DNA of 50,459 nt. Origin: JAYPAN01 sp038123715. Lineage in GTDB: Bacteria > Pseudomonadota > Alphaproteobacteria > RS24. Where the stretch lies: assembly GCA_038123715.1 (NCBI GenBank), contig JAYPAN010000011.1, forward strand, positions 1 through 50,459. Reading direction: 5' to 3'. A program made the position numbers and the translations under genes. The notes beneath the pieces are model-generated. The model saw only the letters and a program-made list of their open reading frames with translations, had not been told where the DNA came from and ran no database searches. This document shows positions 24,019-32,403 of this stretch, one piece after another (the stretch's first letter is position 1; each line of letters begins with the position of its first letter).

Positions 24019-24864
24019 TCAAGCGCGTGCCGAGACCATCCAAGTCGCACTGGGAAAATGCAAGGCGTCCTGCCTGTGATAAGGCGTCAGCGCTTCGGCC
24101 AGCTTGTCGATGAGCGGCGCAGCACCGTCTTCGCCCGCCTCTTTGACAAAGGCCGAAATAATCGGATTGATACGGGCAAAGTTTTCCGCCGCCTCGCGCA
24201 CTTGCTGGCCGGAAAAAAGCTGTAAATCCTGCTTATGCGGCACCAGCGCAATGTCGGAAAATCCGGCTTCTTCCAGAATGGATGTGACATAATCCGGCTC
24301 GGCAAAGGCAAACGGGCCTGGCGCGCGCGGGTCGGGTGGCGGCGGCATGTCGATAAACTCCTGCGCTGCCTGTAAGGCCACACTGTGCCAAAGATTTTCG
24401 GCCGGCATCTGCCAACAAACAAAGGCGAGGCGCGCAGCGGCTTTCAGCCCGGCATGGATATTGGTGAAACCGGTTACTGGCGCGTCAAAAAACATCACCC
24501 CAAAACGCGAAAAAGCGGCATCATAACTGTCTGCTGCCAGCTCATGCGTTTGCAAGTCGCAAGTGACAAAATCAGCATTTGCCAATCCTTCCGCCCGCAA
24601 GCGTTGGCGCGCATATTCGGTCATTGGCACGGAAATATCCGCGCCGGTAATGCGCGCGCCATCGGGCAATTGTGCGGCAATTTGCAATGTCGTTGAGCCA
24701 GTGCCACAACCAATATCCAAAACATGCTGACATGCCGCCAAATTCAAGCCTTTCAATGCTTCATCGCCCAATGGCTGCAACATGGCATCCATTTGCTGCT
24801 GATTGGCGACCCAATAGTCACCGCCAGACCCTGACCAAAACTCCGATTGCTGTTCATTTGCCAT
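24019..24864 (-). CDS. Class I SAM-dependent methyltransferase
   Basis: A 281-residue methyltransferase with the SAM-binding motif VLDIGCGTGSTTLQIA (about 48-63), acidic motif II GADIS and post-motif DAAFSRFGVMFFDAP. It has a UbiE/ArsM-like overall arrangement; the acceptor substrate is unknown. The N-terminus (SEFWSGSGGDYWVANQ) is typical of small-molecule methyltransferases of this group. The ATG has AAGGAG 7 bases upstream. It begins 17 bases after the stop of the flavin monooxygenase gene, so the pair is likely one transcript. Confidence 0.9.
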   Translation of the reverse strand: MANEQQSEFWSGSGGDYWVANQQQMDAMLQPLGDEALKGLNLAACQHVLDIGCGTGSTTLQIAAQLPDGARITGADISVPMTEYARQRLRAEGLANADFVTCDLQTHELAADSYDAAFSRFGVMFFDAPVTGFTNIHAGLKAAARLAFVCWQMPAENLWHSVALQAAQEFIDMPPPPDPRAPGPFAFAEPDYVTSILEEAGFSDIALVPHKQDLQLFSGQQVREAAENFARINPIISAFVKEAGEDGAAPLIDKLAEALTPYHRQDALHFPSATWMVSARA

Positions 24865-24881
24865 AACGCACTCCTTATATT

Positions 24882-26759
24882 TCAGCTCTGGTCAAGGCCG
24901 TCCAACCGACCCTGCCGCCGCCATTGTGCCAGAATATCAAAAAACGCCACTGGCCCCTCACCATAGGGCATATTGCCCCTGTGCTGATTGCCATGGCCTT
25001 CATTATTGTAATAGCCGGGCGTGCAAGCGGCCTGAAAAGCCTCTGTATCACGCGCCTTTTCAATAATTTCACCAACCCAGCTTGCCTCGGCTTTGCGGCT
25101 CGCTTCGGTGCGGGTCACATCGCGCTGTTGGGCATTGGCGACAATATAGGCCATGTGCTGACTTTGCTGATCCAGCGCATAGGTGAAATTGGCGCTGAAA
25201 CCGCCCTGTGTCGGGCCATAGAAAAACGCATTGGGAAAGCCGTTAACATGCATGCCATGAAAGCTCTGCATCCCGTCTTTCCATTTATCGGAAATCGTCA
25301 GGCCGTCCGTGCCAAAAATCTGATATCCGGCGCGGCGAGCGTAATCCGTGCCAACCTCGAAACCGGTCGCAAAAATAATGCAATCCACCGGATATTCCGT
25401 ATTGTCGAGCATGACGCCATTTTGCGTTATGCGCTCCACGCCCTGCCCATTTGTGTCTATCAGCGCCACATTGGGGCGGTTGAAACTTTGCAAATAATCA
25501 TCATGAAAACACGGGCGCTTGCAAAATAGCCGGTAATAGGGCTTCAGGCTTTCTGCCGTTTCATCATCGCCGACAATCATGTCCACTCGATTGCGGATAC
25601 GCTCCATTTTGTGAAAATCGGCAATTTCCAATGCTTCTTGCACATTCATATAATCCATTGCCTTATCGGTCAGATATTTTTTCAACTCTTTCCGGTAAAG
25701 CGCCGGTTGCAAGAGACCGGACGCCGCCCAAAGCGCAAGACGCAAGCGCGAGGGGCGTTTGTCTCGCAAATCGCCAAACAGATTACGGAACGCATCCGTC
25801 CAGCCATCGGCGACCAAATCTTCCTTGACCGGATGACCGAACAGCAATTTCTCAAAATTGCGCCGCCGCGCCTCATGCCAGCCGGGGCTTTGCGTGGTCA
25901 GCCATTCAGCATCCGTGTCCTGATTATTCCGCACTTCCACCGAAGAAGGCGTGCGCTGGAACACATAAAGCTGCTTGGCCGACGCAGCCAAATGCGGCAC
26001 GCACTGAATGGCCGTCGCGCCCGTGCCGATTATCGCCACATTTTTGTCTTTTAGCCCCGACAAATCGCCATCAGAAGTGCCGCCCGTATAGGCATAATCC
26101 CACCGGCTTGTGTGGAAAGTATGGCCTTTGAAATCGGTTATGCCGGTAATGGCAGGCAGTTTTGGGCGGTTAAGCGGGCCATTGCTGTGGACGACATAGC
26201 GCGCTGATAATTCATCGCCGCGATCGGTGCTGACCTGCCACCGGCAAGTGTCTTCATGCCAGCTTGTTTGCGTAACCTCGGTTTGCAGCAACGCCTTTTC
26301 TGCCAGCCCGAATTGCTCGGCAATCACTTTGCAGTATTCCAGCGTCTCGGCGGCATTGGTATATTTGCGCGCCGGCACAAAACCGGTTTCCTCCAGCAGC
26401 GGAAAATAAATATAGGATTCAATATCGCAGGACGCGCCGGGATAGCGGTTCCAATACCATGTGCCGCCAAAACCACCGCCCTTTTCAATTATGGCAATAT
26501 CAGAGATACCGGCCTGCAACAGCCGCACCGCCGATAACATGCCGCCAAAGCCACCACCAATAATGACCACTTCGACCTCGCGCTTTTGCGGGGCGCGTTC
26601 GGCCATGCCCTCGACATAAGGGTCATCGACAAAATAGGCGAAATCACCCACCACTTCCTGATATTGCTCATTGCCGTCTTGGCGCACACGCTTGTCGCGC
26701 TCGGCGCGGTATTTTTCCCTGACCGCATTCAAATCAAGCTGTTTGCCTGCAAAACTCAC
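24882..26759 (-). CDS. Baeyer-Villiger-type FAD/NADPH monooxygenase
   Basis: A 625-residue class B flavoprotein monooxygenase. The FAD Rossmann motif IIGGGFGG is at about 66-73, then GGTWYWNRYPG, the Baeyer-Villiger fingerprint FKGHTFHTSRWD at about 210-221, the NADPH Rossmann motif IIGTGATA at about 243-250, and FATGFEVGTDYARR. A 65-residue N-terminal extension contains LNAVREKYRAERDKR, a feature I associate with the cyclopentadecanone/steroid monooxygenase-like branch, so the substrate may be a large cyclic ketone. GTG 26759 has GGGAG 8 bases upstream; TTG 26774 is an alternative. It is followed by a methyltransferase and preceded by a YeiH-type transporter. Confidence 0.93.
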   Translation of the reverse strand: MSFAGKQLDLNAVREKYRAERDKRVRQDGNEQYQEVVGDFAYFVDDPYVEGMAERAPQKREVEVVIIGGGFGGMLSAVRLLQAGISDIAIIEKGGGFGGTWYWNRYPGASCDIESYIYFPLLEETGFVPARKYTNAAETLEYCKVIAEQFGLAEKALLQTEVTQTSWHEDTCRWQVSTDRGDELSARYVVHSNGPLNRPKLPAITGITDFKGHTFHTSRWDYAYTGGTSDGDLSGLKDKNVAIIGTGATAIQCVPHLAASAKQLYVFQRTPSSVEVRNNQDTDAEWLTTQSPGWHEARRRNFEKLLFGHPVKEDLVADGWTDAFRNLFGDLRDKRPSRLRLALWAASGLLQPALYRKELKKYLTDKAMDYMNVQEALEIADFHKMERIRNRVDMIVGDDETAESLKPYYRLFCKRPCFHDDYLQSFNRPNVALIDTNGQGVERITQNGVMLDNTEYPVDCIIFATGFEVGTDYARRAGYQIFGTDGLTISDKWKDGMQSFHGMHVNGFPNAFFYGPTQGGFSANFTYALDQQSQHMAYIVANAQQRDVTRTEASRKAEASWVGEIIEKARDTEAFQAACTPGYYNNEGHGNQHRGNMPYGEGPVAFFDILAQWRRQGRLDGLDQS

Positions 26760-26851
26760 CGGCACGTCTCCCAAATCTGTCTGTTCCCTAACAACAGATT
26801 TGTCTCTATTGCGCCGGAAATCAAGCCTTTTGGCTGGCTATGTCGCGCACC

Positions 26852-27967
26852 CTAGACGGGTTGAAAGACCACAATAAACAGCAACATCAGCCCGACCATC
26901 AGTGCCGATTGCGCGGTGATAAGCAATAGGGGCGCTTTGCCAATATCGCGCAAACCGCCAAAACTGGTTTTAACCCCCAATGCCGCCACGGCCAGCACCA
27001 GAAAAAACCGCGCAGCATCGGCCAGAAAAGCCGCAGTAAAGGGCGCAATCAGCCCGGCGGAATTGAGGCCGACAACAATTATAAAGGCGACCAGAAATCC
27101 CGGCAATTTCGGAACTGAACGCGCCGCGCCCAGCTTGCGCGCACCGACCCAAAAGGCAATCAGCATGACCACCGGAAACAACAAGGCGACACGCAATAAT
27201 TTGCTGACTGTGGCTACTTCCCCGGCCTCAGTGCTTATCGCATAACCGGCTCCCAGCACTTGCGCGACATCATGGATGGAGCCGCCGAGCAATAAACCGG
27301 CTTCGGCATCTGACAGGCCGAGATTCTGCGCCATGATGGGATAGGCAATCATGGCAATGGTTGACAGGCAGGCAACACAGACAATGACAAATATCGTGTG
27401 GCGCTCGCGGGTTTGTGATGCGGGCAGCACAGTTGAAATAGCCAGCGCCGCCGATGCGCCGCAAATAGCCACCGCACCTCCGGCCAGCACGCCCAGCTCA
27501 CGCGGCAATTTGAACAGGCGCGCCAGCACCACACCGCTAGAAAAAATAATCGCCACAACAAGAATAATCGCAATAACAATATCAAAGCCCAGCGCGGCGA
27601 TTTCCTGAAAGGTCAATTGCGCGCCCGATATGGCAATACCAAGGCGCAAGACTTGTTTGGCCGTGACATCAAGCCCCGGTCGGGTCGTGTCCATTGTGCC
27701 GAGAAAATTCACCGACATGCCAAGAAGCAGGGCAAAAAACACAGCCGGTGCGAGATAATGCTGCGCCAGAAACATCGCCGCCAGCGCAATCAGCATGGCG
27801 GTTATCATGCCGGGAAATAGCTGTTTCAACCTGTCGAGGGAAAATCCGGAAGCCGCCTTGTCGTCAAGGCTTGGCACGCCTTCCAGCGAGTCAAGATAAT
27901 CGAGGCTGGCAAAATCAAGCAGTTCCGCCCGTTGCGCCTTCGGCGCTTGGCCGTCGGATTTTTTCAT
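26852..27967 (-). CDS. YeiH/UPF0324 family putative sulfate exporter
   Basis: A 371-residue membrane protein with about ten hydrophobic segments after a charged cytoplasmic N-terminus. Family motifs include LLLGMSVNFLG, LRLGIAISGAQLTF, GGAVAICGASAALA, GGSIHDVAQVLGAGYAIS and GVKTSFGGLRDIG. The family (PF03601) is annotated as putative sulfate exporter, but direct evidence is limited. ATG 27967 has GGGGGAG a few bases upstream; the longer reading from 28054 has no support. The flavin monooxygenase starts 92 bases downstream. Confidence 0.9.
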   Translation of the reverse strand: MKKSDGQAPKAQRAELLDFASLDYLDSLEGVPSLDDKAASGFSLDRLKQLFPGMITAMLIALAAMFLAQHYLAPAVFFALLLGMSVNFLGTMDTTRPGLDVTAKQVLRLGIAISGAQLTFQEIAALGFDIVIAIILVVAIIFSSGVVLARLFKLPRELGVLAGGAVAICGASAALAISTVLPASQTRERHTIFVIVCVACLSTIAMIAYPIMAQNLGLSDAEAGLLLGGSIHDVAQVLGAGYAISTEAGEVATVSKLLRVALLFPVVMLIAFWVGARKLGAARSVPKLPGFLVAFIIVVGLNSAGLIAPFTAAFLADAARFFLVLAVAALGVKTSFGGLRDIGKAPLLLITAQSALMVGLMLLFIVVFQPV

Positions 27968-27991
27968 AACTCTCCCCCAATGCCTGCCCCC

Positions 27992-28013
27992 GCCTAAACC
28001 TTGCCTAAACCTT
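27992..28013. repeat. 11-bp tandem duplication upstream of the YeiH gene
   Basis: GCCTAAACCTT at 27992-28002 is repeated exactly at 28003-28013, followed by a third partial start (GCCTGCT). It lies 25 bases upstream of the YeiH start, where a leader or promoter would be, and the unit is about one helical turn. Confidence 0.8.
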
Positions 28014-28105
28014 GCCTGCTCGAAATGCCAAGTGGGGCTGCCTGCTGCTAGCATAAACGAGCAGCGACGCGAAATTACGGGGATTGGTGGGCAGGGTCAA
28101 GTCAG

Positions 28106-28121
28106 CTTTGGCGCGCCAAAG
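28106..28121. repeat. 16-bp perfect palindrome
   Basis: CTTTGGCGCGCCAAAG reads identically on both strands. It lies in the gap between the YeiH gene and tRNA-Leu, about 43 bases beyond the tRNA 3' end. With no T tract it is a poor intrinsic terminator; a dimeric-protein site is possible. Confidence 0.6.
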
Positions 28122-28163
28122 GCAATCGCAAGAAGGCAGGGCTGGCGCAATATCTGGCGCTGT

Positions 28164-28250
28164 TGGTGCGGTCGAGAAGACTCGAACTTCCACGGGTGTT
28201 ACCCCACAGCGACCTCAACGCTGCGCGTCTACCAATTCCGCCACGACCGC
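28164..28250 (-). tRNA. tRNA-Leu (anticodon GAG)
   Basis: On the minus strand the acceptor arm GCGGTCG pairs with CGACCGC followed by discriminator A and an encoded CCA. The D arm is GCGGAATTGGTAGACGC. The anticodon arm CAGCG-TTGAGGT-CGCTG gives anticodon GAG, which reads CUC and CUU. A long variable arm (TGGGGTAACACCCG) and the T arm with GTTCGAGTC follow, as expected for a class II leucine tRNA. Length is 87 bases including CCA. Confidence 0.96.
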
Positions 28251-28313
28251 ATGTCAGGCAGGAGCTTTAGCTAGCAAAAAACCACCGGATTAACAAGCAT
28301 CAAAGCGGGTCAA

Positions 28314-29063
28314 TTAGATGCCGTCGCCGTCAACATTCAAGTGAATACCGCACTCATCCTTATCGCTGCCCGCCCAGCGACCGGAGCGATAATCGCCGCC
28401 CTCTTCCACCTTTTGTGTGCAGGGCATACAGCCAATCGACAAATAGCCGTCCTTGACCAATGGGTTACGCGGCAATTGATGGGTCTCAATATAGGCTTTC
28501 AAATCATCCAATTGCCAATTGGCCAGCGGATTGACCTTATAGCGGCCATCCGTGTCAATCTCGACAATATCCATCATCTGCCGCGCACCGGTCTGAAACC
28601 GCTTTCGACCGGTAATCAGCGCCTCAAAACCGGCAATGGCGCGTGCCTGCGGCAGCACTTTGCGAATATGGCAGCAGCCATCCGTATCGCGCGACCACAG
28701 CGCGCCTTTCGGGTCTTTTTGCAGCAAATCATCCGGATGCGGGGCGACAGAGCGAATATCGGTCAGCCCCAGCGATTGTTGCAGCCGGTCTCGATAGCGC
28801 AATGTCTCGCCGAATAATTTGCCGGTATTGAGAAATATCACCGGCACAGTAGGGTCGATTTGCGCCACCAAATGCAAGAGCACGACCGATTCCGCGCCAA
28901 AACTTGATACAATACCAATGCGACCGGCAAAATGCGTATCAATGCAGGCACGCAAAACCGCGCTGGCGTCCTGGCCTTCAAAGCCGGCATTGAGCGCGGC
29001 CAAAGCGGCCCTGTCAAATGGCGGGTTCAATGATGGGTTCTCGGTTTGCAAAGCCGCCGTCAT
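28314..29063 (-). CDS. cysH: Assimilatory (phospho)adenylyl-sulfate reductase
   Basis: Reduces activated sulfate (APS or PAPS) to sulfite in cysteine biosynthesis. The 249-residue protein has SSFGAESVVLLHL (nucleotide-binding loop), iron-sulfur cysteines Cys130-Cys131 in TDGCCHIRKV and Cys212/Cys215 in SIGCMPC, and the catalytic Cys238 in DECGIH. The CC...CxxC set predicts a [4Fe-4S] cluster, so APS is the likelier substrate. ATG 29063 overlaps the upstream stop (ATGA) and has AAGGG 8 bases before it; the longer GTG start at 29072 is less likely. It is transcribed after a siroheme synthesis gene; no sulfite reductase is in the window. Confidence 0.94.
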   Translation of the reverse strand: MTAALQTENPSLNPPFDRAALAALNAGFEGQDASAVLRACIDTHFAGRIGIVSSFGAESVVLLHLVAQIDPTVPVIFLNTGKLFGETLRYRDRLQQSLGLTDIRSVAPHPDDLLQKDPKGALWSRDTDGCCHIRKVLPQARAIAGFEALITGRKRFQTGARQMMDIVEIDTDGRYKVNPLANWQLDDLKAYIETHQLPRNPLVKDGYLSIGCMPCTQKVEEGGDYRSGRWAGSDKDECGIHLNVDGDGI

Positions 29064-29620
29064 GACAACCACCCTTCCGCATCAATCATCTCATTGGTGC
29101 GTTTTATCAGCTCGGCAAAATCCGCCCCTTCGGCGCGCCAAGTTTCGCGGGCATCGGCAAGCGTATCGAGGCGGTGCTGCCAGTCCGACGGGTAGCGCGC
29201 CTGCAAGTCAGCCTTTAACCGCCGCGCCAGACCGGGCGATTTGCCGCCGGTTGAAGCGGTCAGCAACATGTCGCCTCGCCGCACAATGGCCGGCACATGA
29301 AAATCGCAAAGCGGTTTGACATCTTCGACATTGACCAGCGTTTTATGGGCGCGCGCCTCACCGGTCAGGCGTTCGGCCAGCGCATCATCCACATTGGCAA
29401 TATAAACCACATGACACGCCGCGATATCCGCTTCGCTCGGCCAAGCCTCAATCAGCCGGTCACCAGCCAGCGCGCGCATTTCTTCTTGCGCCTGTTCAGC
29501 ATAGACGCGCACAAAGCCGACACCGGCCTCATCAACCATTTGCAAGCGACGCCGCGCTTGCGGGCCGCTGCCTATAATCGCCACAATCATATCTGTTGTA
29601 TCCAGTATTACCGGCAACAT
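29060..29620 (-). CDS. Precorrin-2 dehydrogenase / sirohydrochlorin ferrochelatase (Met8p-like)
   Basis: A 186-residue single-module enzyme of siroheme synthesis, equivalent to the N-terminal half of CysG. It has an NAD-binding AIIGSGPQARRRLQ start (about residues 14-27), NVEDVKPLCDFHVPAIVRRGD (the catalytic Asp region) and TASTGGKSPGLARRLKADL. It would oxidise precorrin-2 and insert iron to give siroheme, the cofactor of sulfite reductase. It lacks the uroporphyrinogen methyltransferase half of CysG, which must be encoded elsewhere. It is coupled to cysH. ATG 29620 has GGAG 6 bases upstream. Confidence 0.88.
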   Translation of the reverse strand: MLPVILDTTDMIVAIIGSGPQARRRLQMVDEAGVGFVRVYAEQAQEEMRALAGDRLIEAWPSEADIAACHVVYIANVDDALAERLTGEARAHKTLVNVEDVKPLCDFHVPAIVRRGDMLLTASTGGKSPGLARRLKADLQARYPSDWQHRLDTLADARETWRAEGADFAELIKRTNEMIDAEGWLS

Positions 29621-29659
29621 GATGTTCTCCTTTCCCCCTATATGGGGCAGCGGCGCGTA

Positions 29660-29720
29660 TTTATCAATATAATTTTGTATTTTAATTTATTCTACAATTT
29701 TATTTTGTATTTATGTCCAA
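29660..29720. promoter_or_regulatory. AT-rich divergent promoter region of lipB and the siroheme gene
   Basis: The gap between the two divergent genes includes about 60 bases that are almost entirely A and T, in contrast to the GC-rich surroundings. ATTTTGTATTTTA (29672) and ATTTTGTATTTAT (29702) form direct repeats 30 bases apart. The region probably contains both promoters; individual boxes cannot be fixed. Confidence 0.45.
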
Positions 29721-29743
29721 AAGGCCAGATGATACAAAAGGGC

Positions 29744-30406
29744 ATGAATAAGCAACCGGAAATCCTGATAAGCGAAAAAGCTGTGCCTTATGAGCAGGCG
29801 CTGGATTTCATGCAAAAACGGGTCGGCCAAATCGCAGATGGCACTGCCGGTGAATGTCTCTGGTTCCTTGAACACCCGCCGCTTTACACGGCAGGCACAA
29901 GCGCCAATCAGGCTGATTTACTCGCACCGGAACGTTTTCCGGTCTATCAGGCCGGACGCGGCGGGCAATATACCTATCACGGCCCAGGCCAGCGTGTCGT
30001 CTATCTGATGCTTGATTTACGCCAGCGCGGGCGCGATATACGCCGTTTTGTGCAGCAGGTTGAGAATTGGGTGCTGACCACGCTGGGTGACTTCAACATT
30101 GAGGCGCATATCACACCCGACCGTGTCGGCGTCTGGGTGAAACGCCCCGATAAGGGTGCGGCCAGCGAAGATAAAATCGCCGCCATTGGCCTGCGTGTGC
30201 GTAAATGGGTCAGCTTTCATGGTGTATCGATAAATGTCGAACCGGAATTGGAGCATTTTACCGGCATTGTGCCATGCGGTATCAGCGATCAGGGCGTCAC
30301 TAGCATGGTCGATTTGGGCTATCCGGTCAGCATGAGCGAGCTTGACAAGGCGCTGATGGATAATTTCGAAAACTGCTTTAATGCAGCCGCCGGAAAAGAC
30401 GCATAA
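29744..30406 (+). CDS. lipB: Octanoyl-[ACP]:protein N-octanoyltransferase
   Basis: Transfers octanoyl from acyl carrier protein to lipoyl domains, the first step of lipoate synthesis. In 220 residues the family motifs are RGGQYTYHGPGQ (72-83), Lys144 in DKIAAIGLRVRKWVSFHG and the acyl-thioester Cys178 in IVPCGI. The ATG at 29744 is used, but its Shine-Dalgarno (AAAAGG) is very close; ATG 29729 would give 225 residues. The AT-rich upstream sequence is non-coding rather than an N-terminal extension. It converges on pccA with 2 bases between stops. Confidence 0.94.
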   Translation: MNKQPEILISEKAVPYEQALDFMQKRVGQIADGTAGECLWFLEHPPLYTAGTSANQADLLAPERFPVYQAGRGGQYTYHGPGQRVVYLMLDLRQRGRDIRRFVQQVENWVLTTLGDFNIEAHITPDRVGVWVKRPDKGAASEDKIAAIGLRVRKWVSFHGVSINVEPELEHFTGIVPCGISDQGVTSMVDLGYPVSMSELDKALMDNFENCFNAAAGKDA

Positions 30407-30408
30407 GC

Positions 30409-32394
30409 CTATTCAAACTCAATCATAATATCGTCAACCGCCAACTTGTCGCCTGCCGCGCAAAGCAACTTGCTGATGGTGACATCTTTTTCAGCGCGCA
30501 AGATATTTTCCATTTTCATCGCTTCGACCACCGCCAAAGCCTCGCCTGCCTTGACACTCTGGCCTTCTTCCACCGCTACGGAAACAACCACGCCGGGCAT
30601 CGGACAGATTAACGCCTTGTCGCTGGCGCCATCGGTTTTTTCCGGCATATAGGCCATTGCCGCCTGTGCGGCAGTGCTGCGAATGGAAACATCAACCGCC
30701 CTGCCCCGACCGGTCAAACGATAGCCTTCGGCAATCCGGTCAACGGCAAGGCTGACAGCCGCCCCGTTCACCGTGCCGATGAAAAACAAATCTCCCGGCG
30801 TCCAGCTATGTGTCACTTCGACCGCTTGGCCGTCAATCTGCAAAACGCCATCAACCCTGTCAGCGACAAGCACCGCATCACCAATTTGCACATGCCGCAT
30901 GGTTTCCGGCACTTGCTTATGACCGGGCAGCACTTGAGACGTTTCCGCAGCGCGGGCAGCCTGTGTTTGCGCCAGCATATAGCCAATCGCCGCCAACACG
31001 CGCAAACGCGCATCAGCCAGTGGCGCGCCGTCAAAGCCGTCGGGATATTCCTCGGCAATAAAGGCGGTTGTCAGCGCCCCGTCACGGAACCGGTCATGCT
31101 GCATAATCGCGCCAAGGAAATCGATATTGTGACGAATGCCGTCAATTCGGAAATTGTCCAGCGCATCAGCCATTGCATCAATCGCGCCAAGTCGGTCATC
31201 CGCATGGGTGACAAGTTTGGCAATCATCGGGTCGTAAAACAGCGAAATCTCGCCGCCTTCATAAACGCCCGTATCATTGCGGATGGTCACGCCATTGGCG
31301 ACTTGCTCAACCGGCGGGCGATAGCGCACTAACCGGCCGGTTGAGGGCAAAAAGCCGCGATACGGGTCTTCGGCATAAATCCGCGACTCCATCGCCCAGC
31401 CGGTCAAAGTGACATCATCTTGCGTCAGGGTCAGGTTTTCACCCGCCGCAATGCGTATCATTTGCTCGACCAAATCAATGCCGGTAATCAGTTCAGTCAC
31501 CGGATGCTCGACTTGCAGTCTTGTGTTCATTTCGAGGAAATAGAAATTGCGGTCGCCATCAACGATAAACTCAACCGTGCCGGCCGAGCAATAATCCACC
31601 GCCTTGGACAGGGCAACGGCCTGCGCGCCCATTGCCGCGCGCGTCGCCGCATCAAGGAATGGGCTGGGTGCTTCTTCAATCACTTTCTGATTGCGGCGCT
31701 GAATCGAACATTCGCGCTCGCCGAGATAAATCACATTGCCTGCCTTATCGCCAAGCACTTGTATTTCAATATGGCGCGGCTGGGTGACGAATTTTTCAAT
31801 GAAAATCCGGTCATCACCAAAGCTGGCGGCGGCCTCATTTTTCGAGGATTGAAAGCCTTCGCGCGCATCATCATCATTCCAGGCAATCCGCATGCCTTTG
31901 CCGCCGCCCCCGGCAGAGGCTTTAATCATCACCGGATAGCCGATTTCAGTCGCGATTTTGACCGCTTCCTCGGCATCCTCTATCAGCCCCATATGCCCCG
32001 GCACTGTCGATACACCGGCTTTGGCGGCCAGCTTTTTCGAGGTGATTTTATCGCCCATCGCCTCAATCGCCCCGGCAGGCGGGCCGATAAAGGCAATACC
32101 AGCCTTGTCGAGCGCCTCGGCAAACGCCTTGTTTTCGCTTAAAAATCCATAGCCCGGATGAACCGCCTGCGCGCCGGTCTGCTTAATCGCATCAAGGATT
32201 TTATCAATCACCAGATAGCTTTCCGCCGCCGGTGCGCCACCAATATGCACCGCCTCATCGGCCTCGCGCACATGCATAGCCATAGCGTCGGCATCGGAAT
32301 AGACGGCAACTGTTTTAATGCCCATTTTTCGGGCGGTTTTAATCACGCGACAGGCAATCTCGCCACGGTTTGCAATCAGTATTTTATCAAACAT
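30409..32394 (-). CDS. pccA: Propionyl-CoA carboxylase, biotin-carboxylase/carrier subunit alpha
   Basis: Carboxylates its own biotin with bicarbonate and ATP for propionyl-CoA to methylmalonyl-CoA conversion. In 661 residues it has a biotin carboxylase domain (ILIANRGEIACRV, GYGFLSEN, KASAGGGGKGMR, MNTRLQVEHPVTE), a BT-like linker region (about 480-590) and a C-terminal biotinyl domain with biotin Lys in VEAMKMEN. The BT region and the adjacent pccB favour PCC over acetyl- or methylcrotonyl-CoA carboxylase. ATG 32394 has AGGTGG 5 bases upstream and begins 9 bases after the pccB stop. Confidence 0.92.
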   Translation of the reverse strand: MFDKILIANRGEIACRVIKTARKMGIKTVAVYSDADAMAMHVREADEAVHIGGAPAAESYLVIDKILDAIKQTGAQAVHPGYGFLSENKAFAEALDKAGIAFIGPPAGAIEAMGDKITSKKLAAKAGVSTVPGHMGLIEDAEEAVKIATEIGYPVMIKASAGGGGKGMRIAWNDDDAREGFQSSKNEAAASFGDDRIFIEKFVTQPRHIEIQVLGDKAGNVIYLGERECSIQRRNQKVIEEAPSPFLDAATRAAMGAQAVALSKAVDYCSAGTVEFIVDGDRNFYFLEMNTRLQVEHPVTELITGIDLVEQMIRIAAGENLTLTQDDVTLTGWAMESRIYAEDPYRGFLPSTGRLVRYRPPVEQVANGVTIRNDTGVYEGGEISLFYDPMIAKLVTHADDRLGAIDAMADALDNFRIDGIRHNIDFLGAIMQHDRFRDGALTTAFIAEEYPDGFDGAPLADARLRVLAAIGYMLAQTQAARAAETSQVLPGHKQVPETMRHVQIGDAVLVADRVDGVLQIDGQAVEVTHSWTPGDLFFIGTVNGAAVSLAVDRIAEGYRLTGRGRAVDVSIRSTAAQAAMAYMPEKTDGASDKALICPMPGVVVSVAVEEGQSVKAGEALAVVEAMKMENILRAEKDVTISKLLCAAGDKLAVDDIMIEFE

Positions 32395-32403
32395 GGCAGC
32401 CAC

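Noticed and set aside
28251..28313. tRNA-Leu promoter
   Set aside because: TTGACC is present just after cysH, but no -10 box at acceptable spacing could be found; the tRNA may be read from the cysH transcript or an unrecognised promoter.
29297..29743. N-terminal extension of lipB
   Set aside because: The in-frame upstream sequence runs through the antisense of the siroheme gene and the AT-rich promoter tract. LipB homology begins near 29744.
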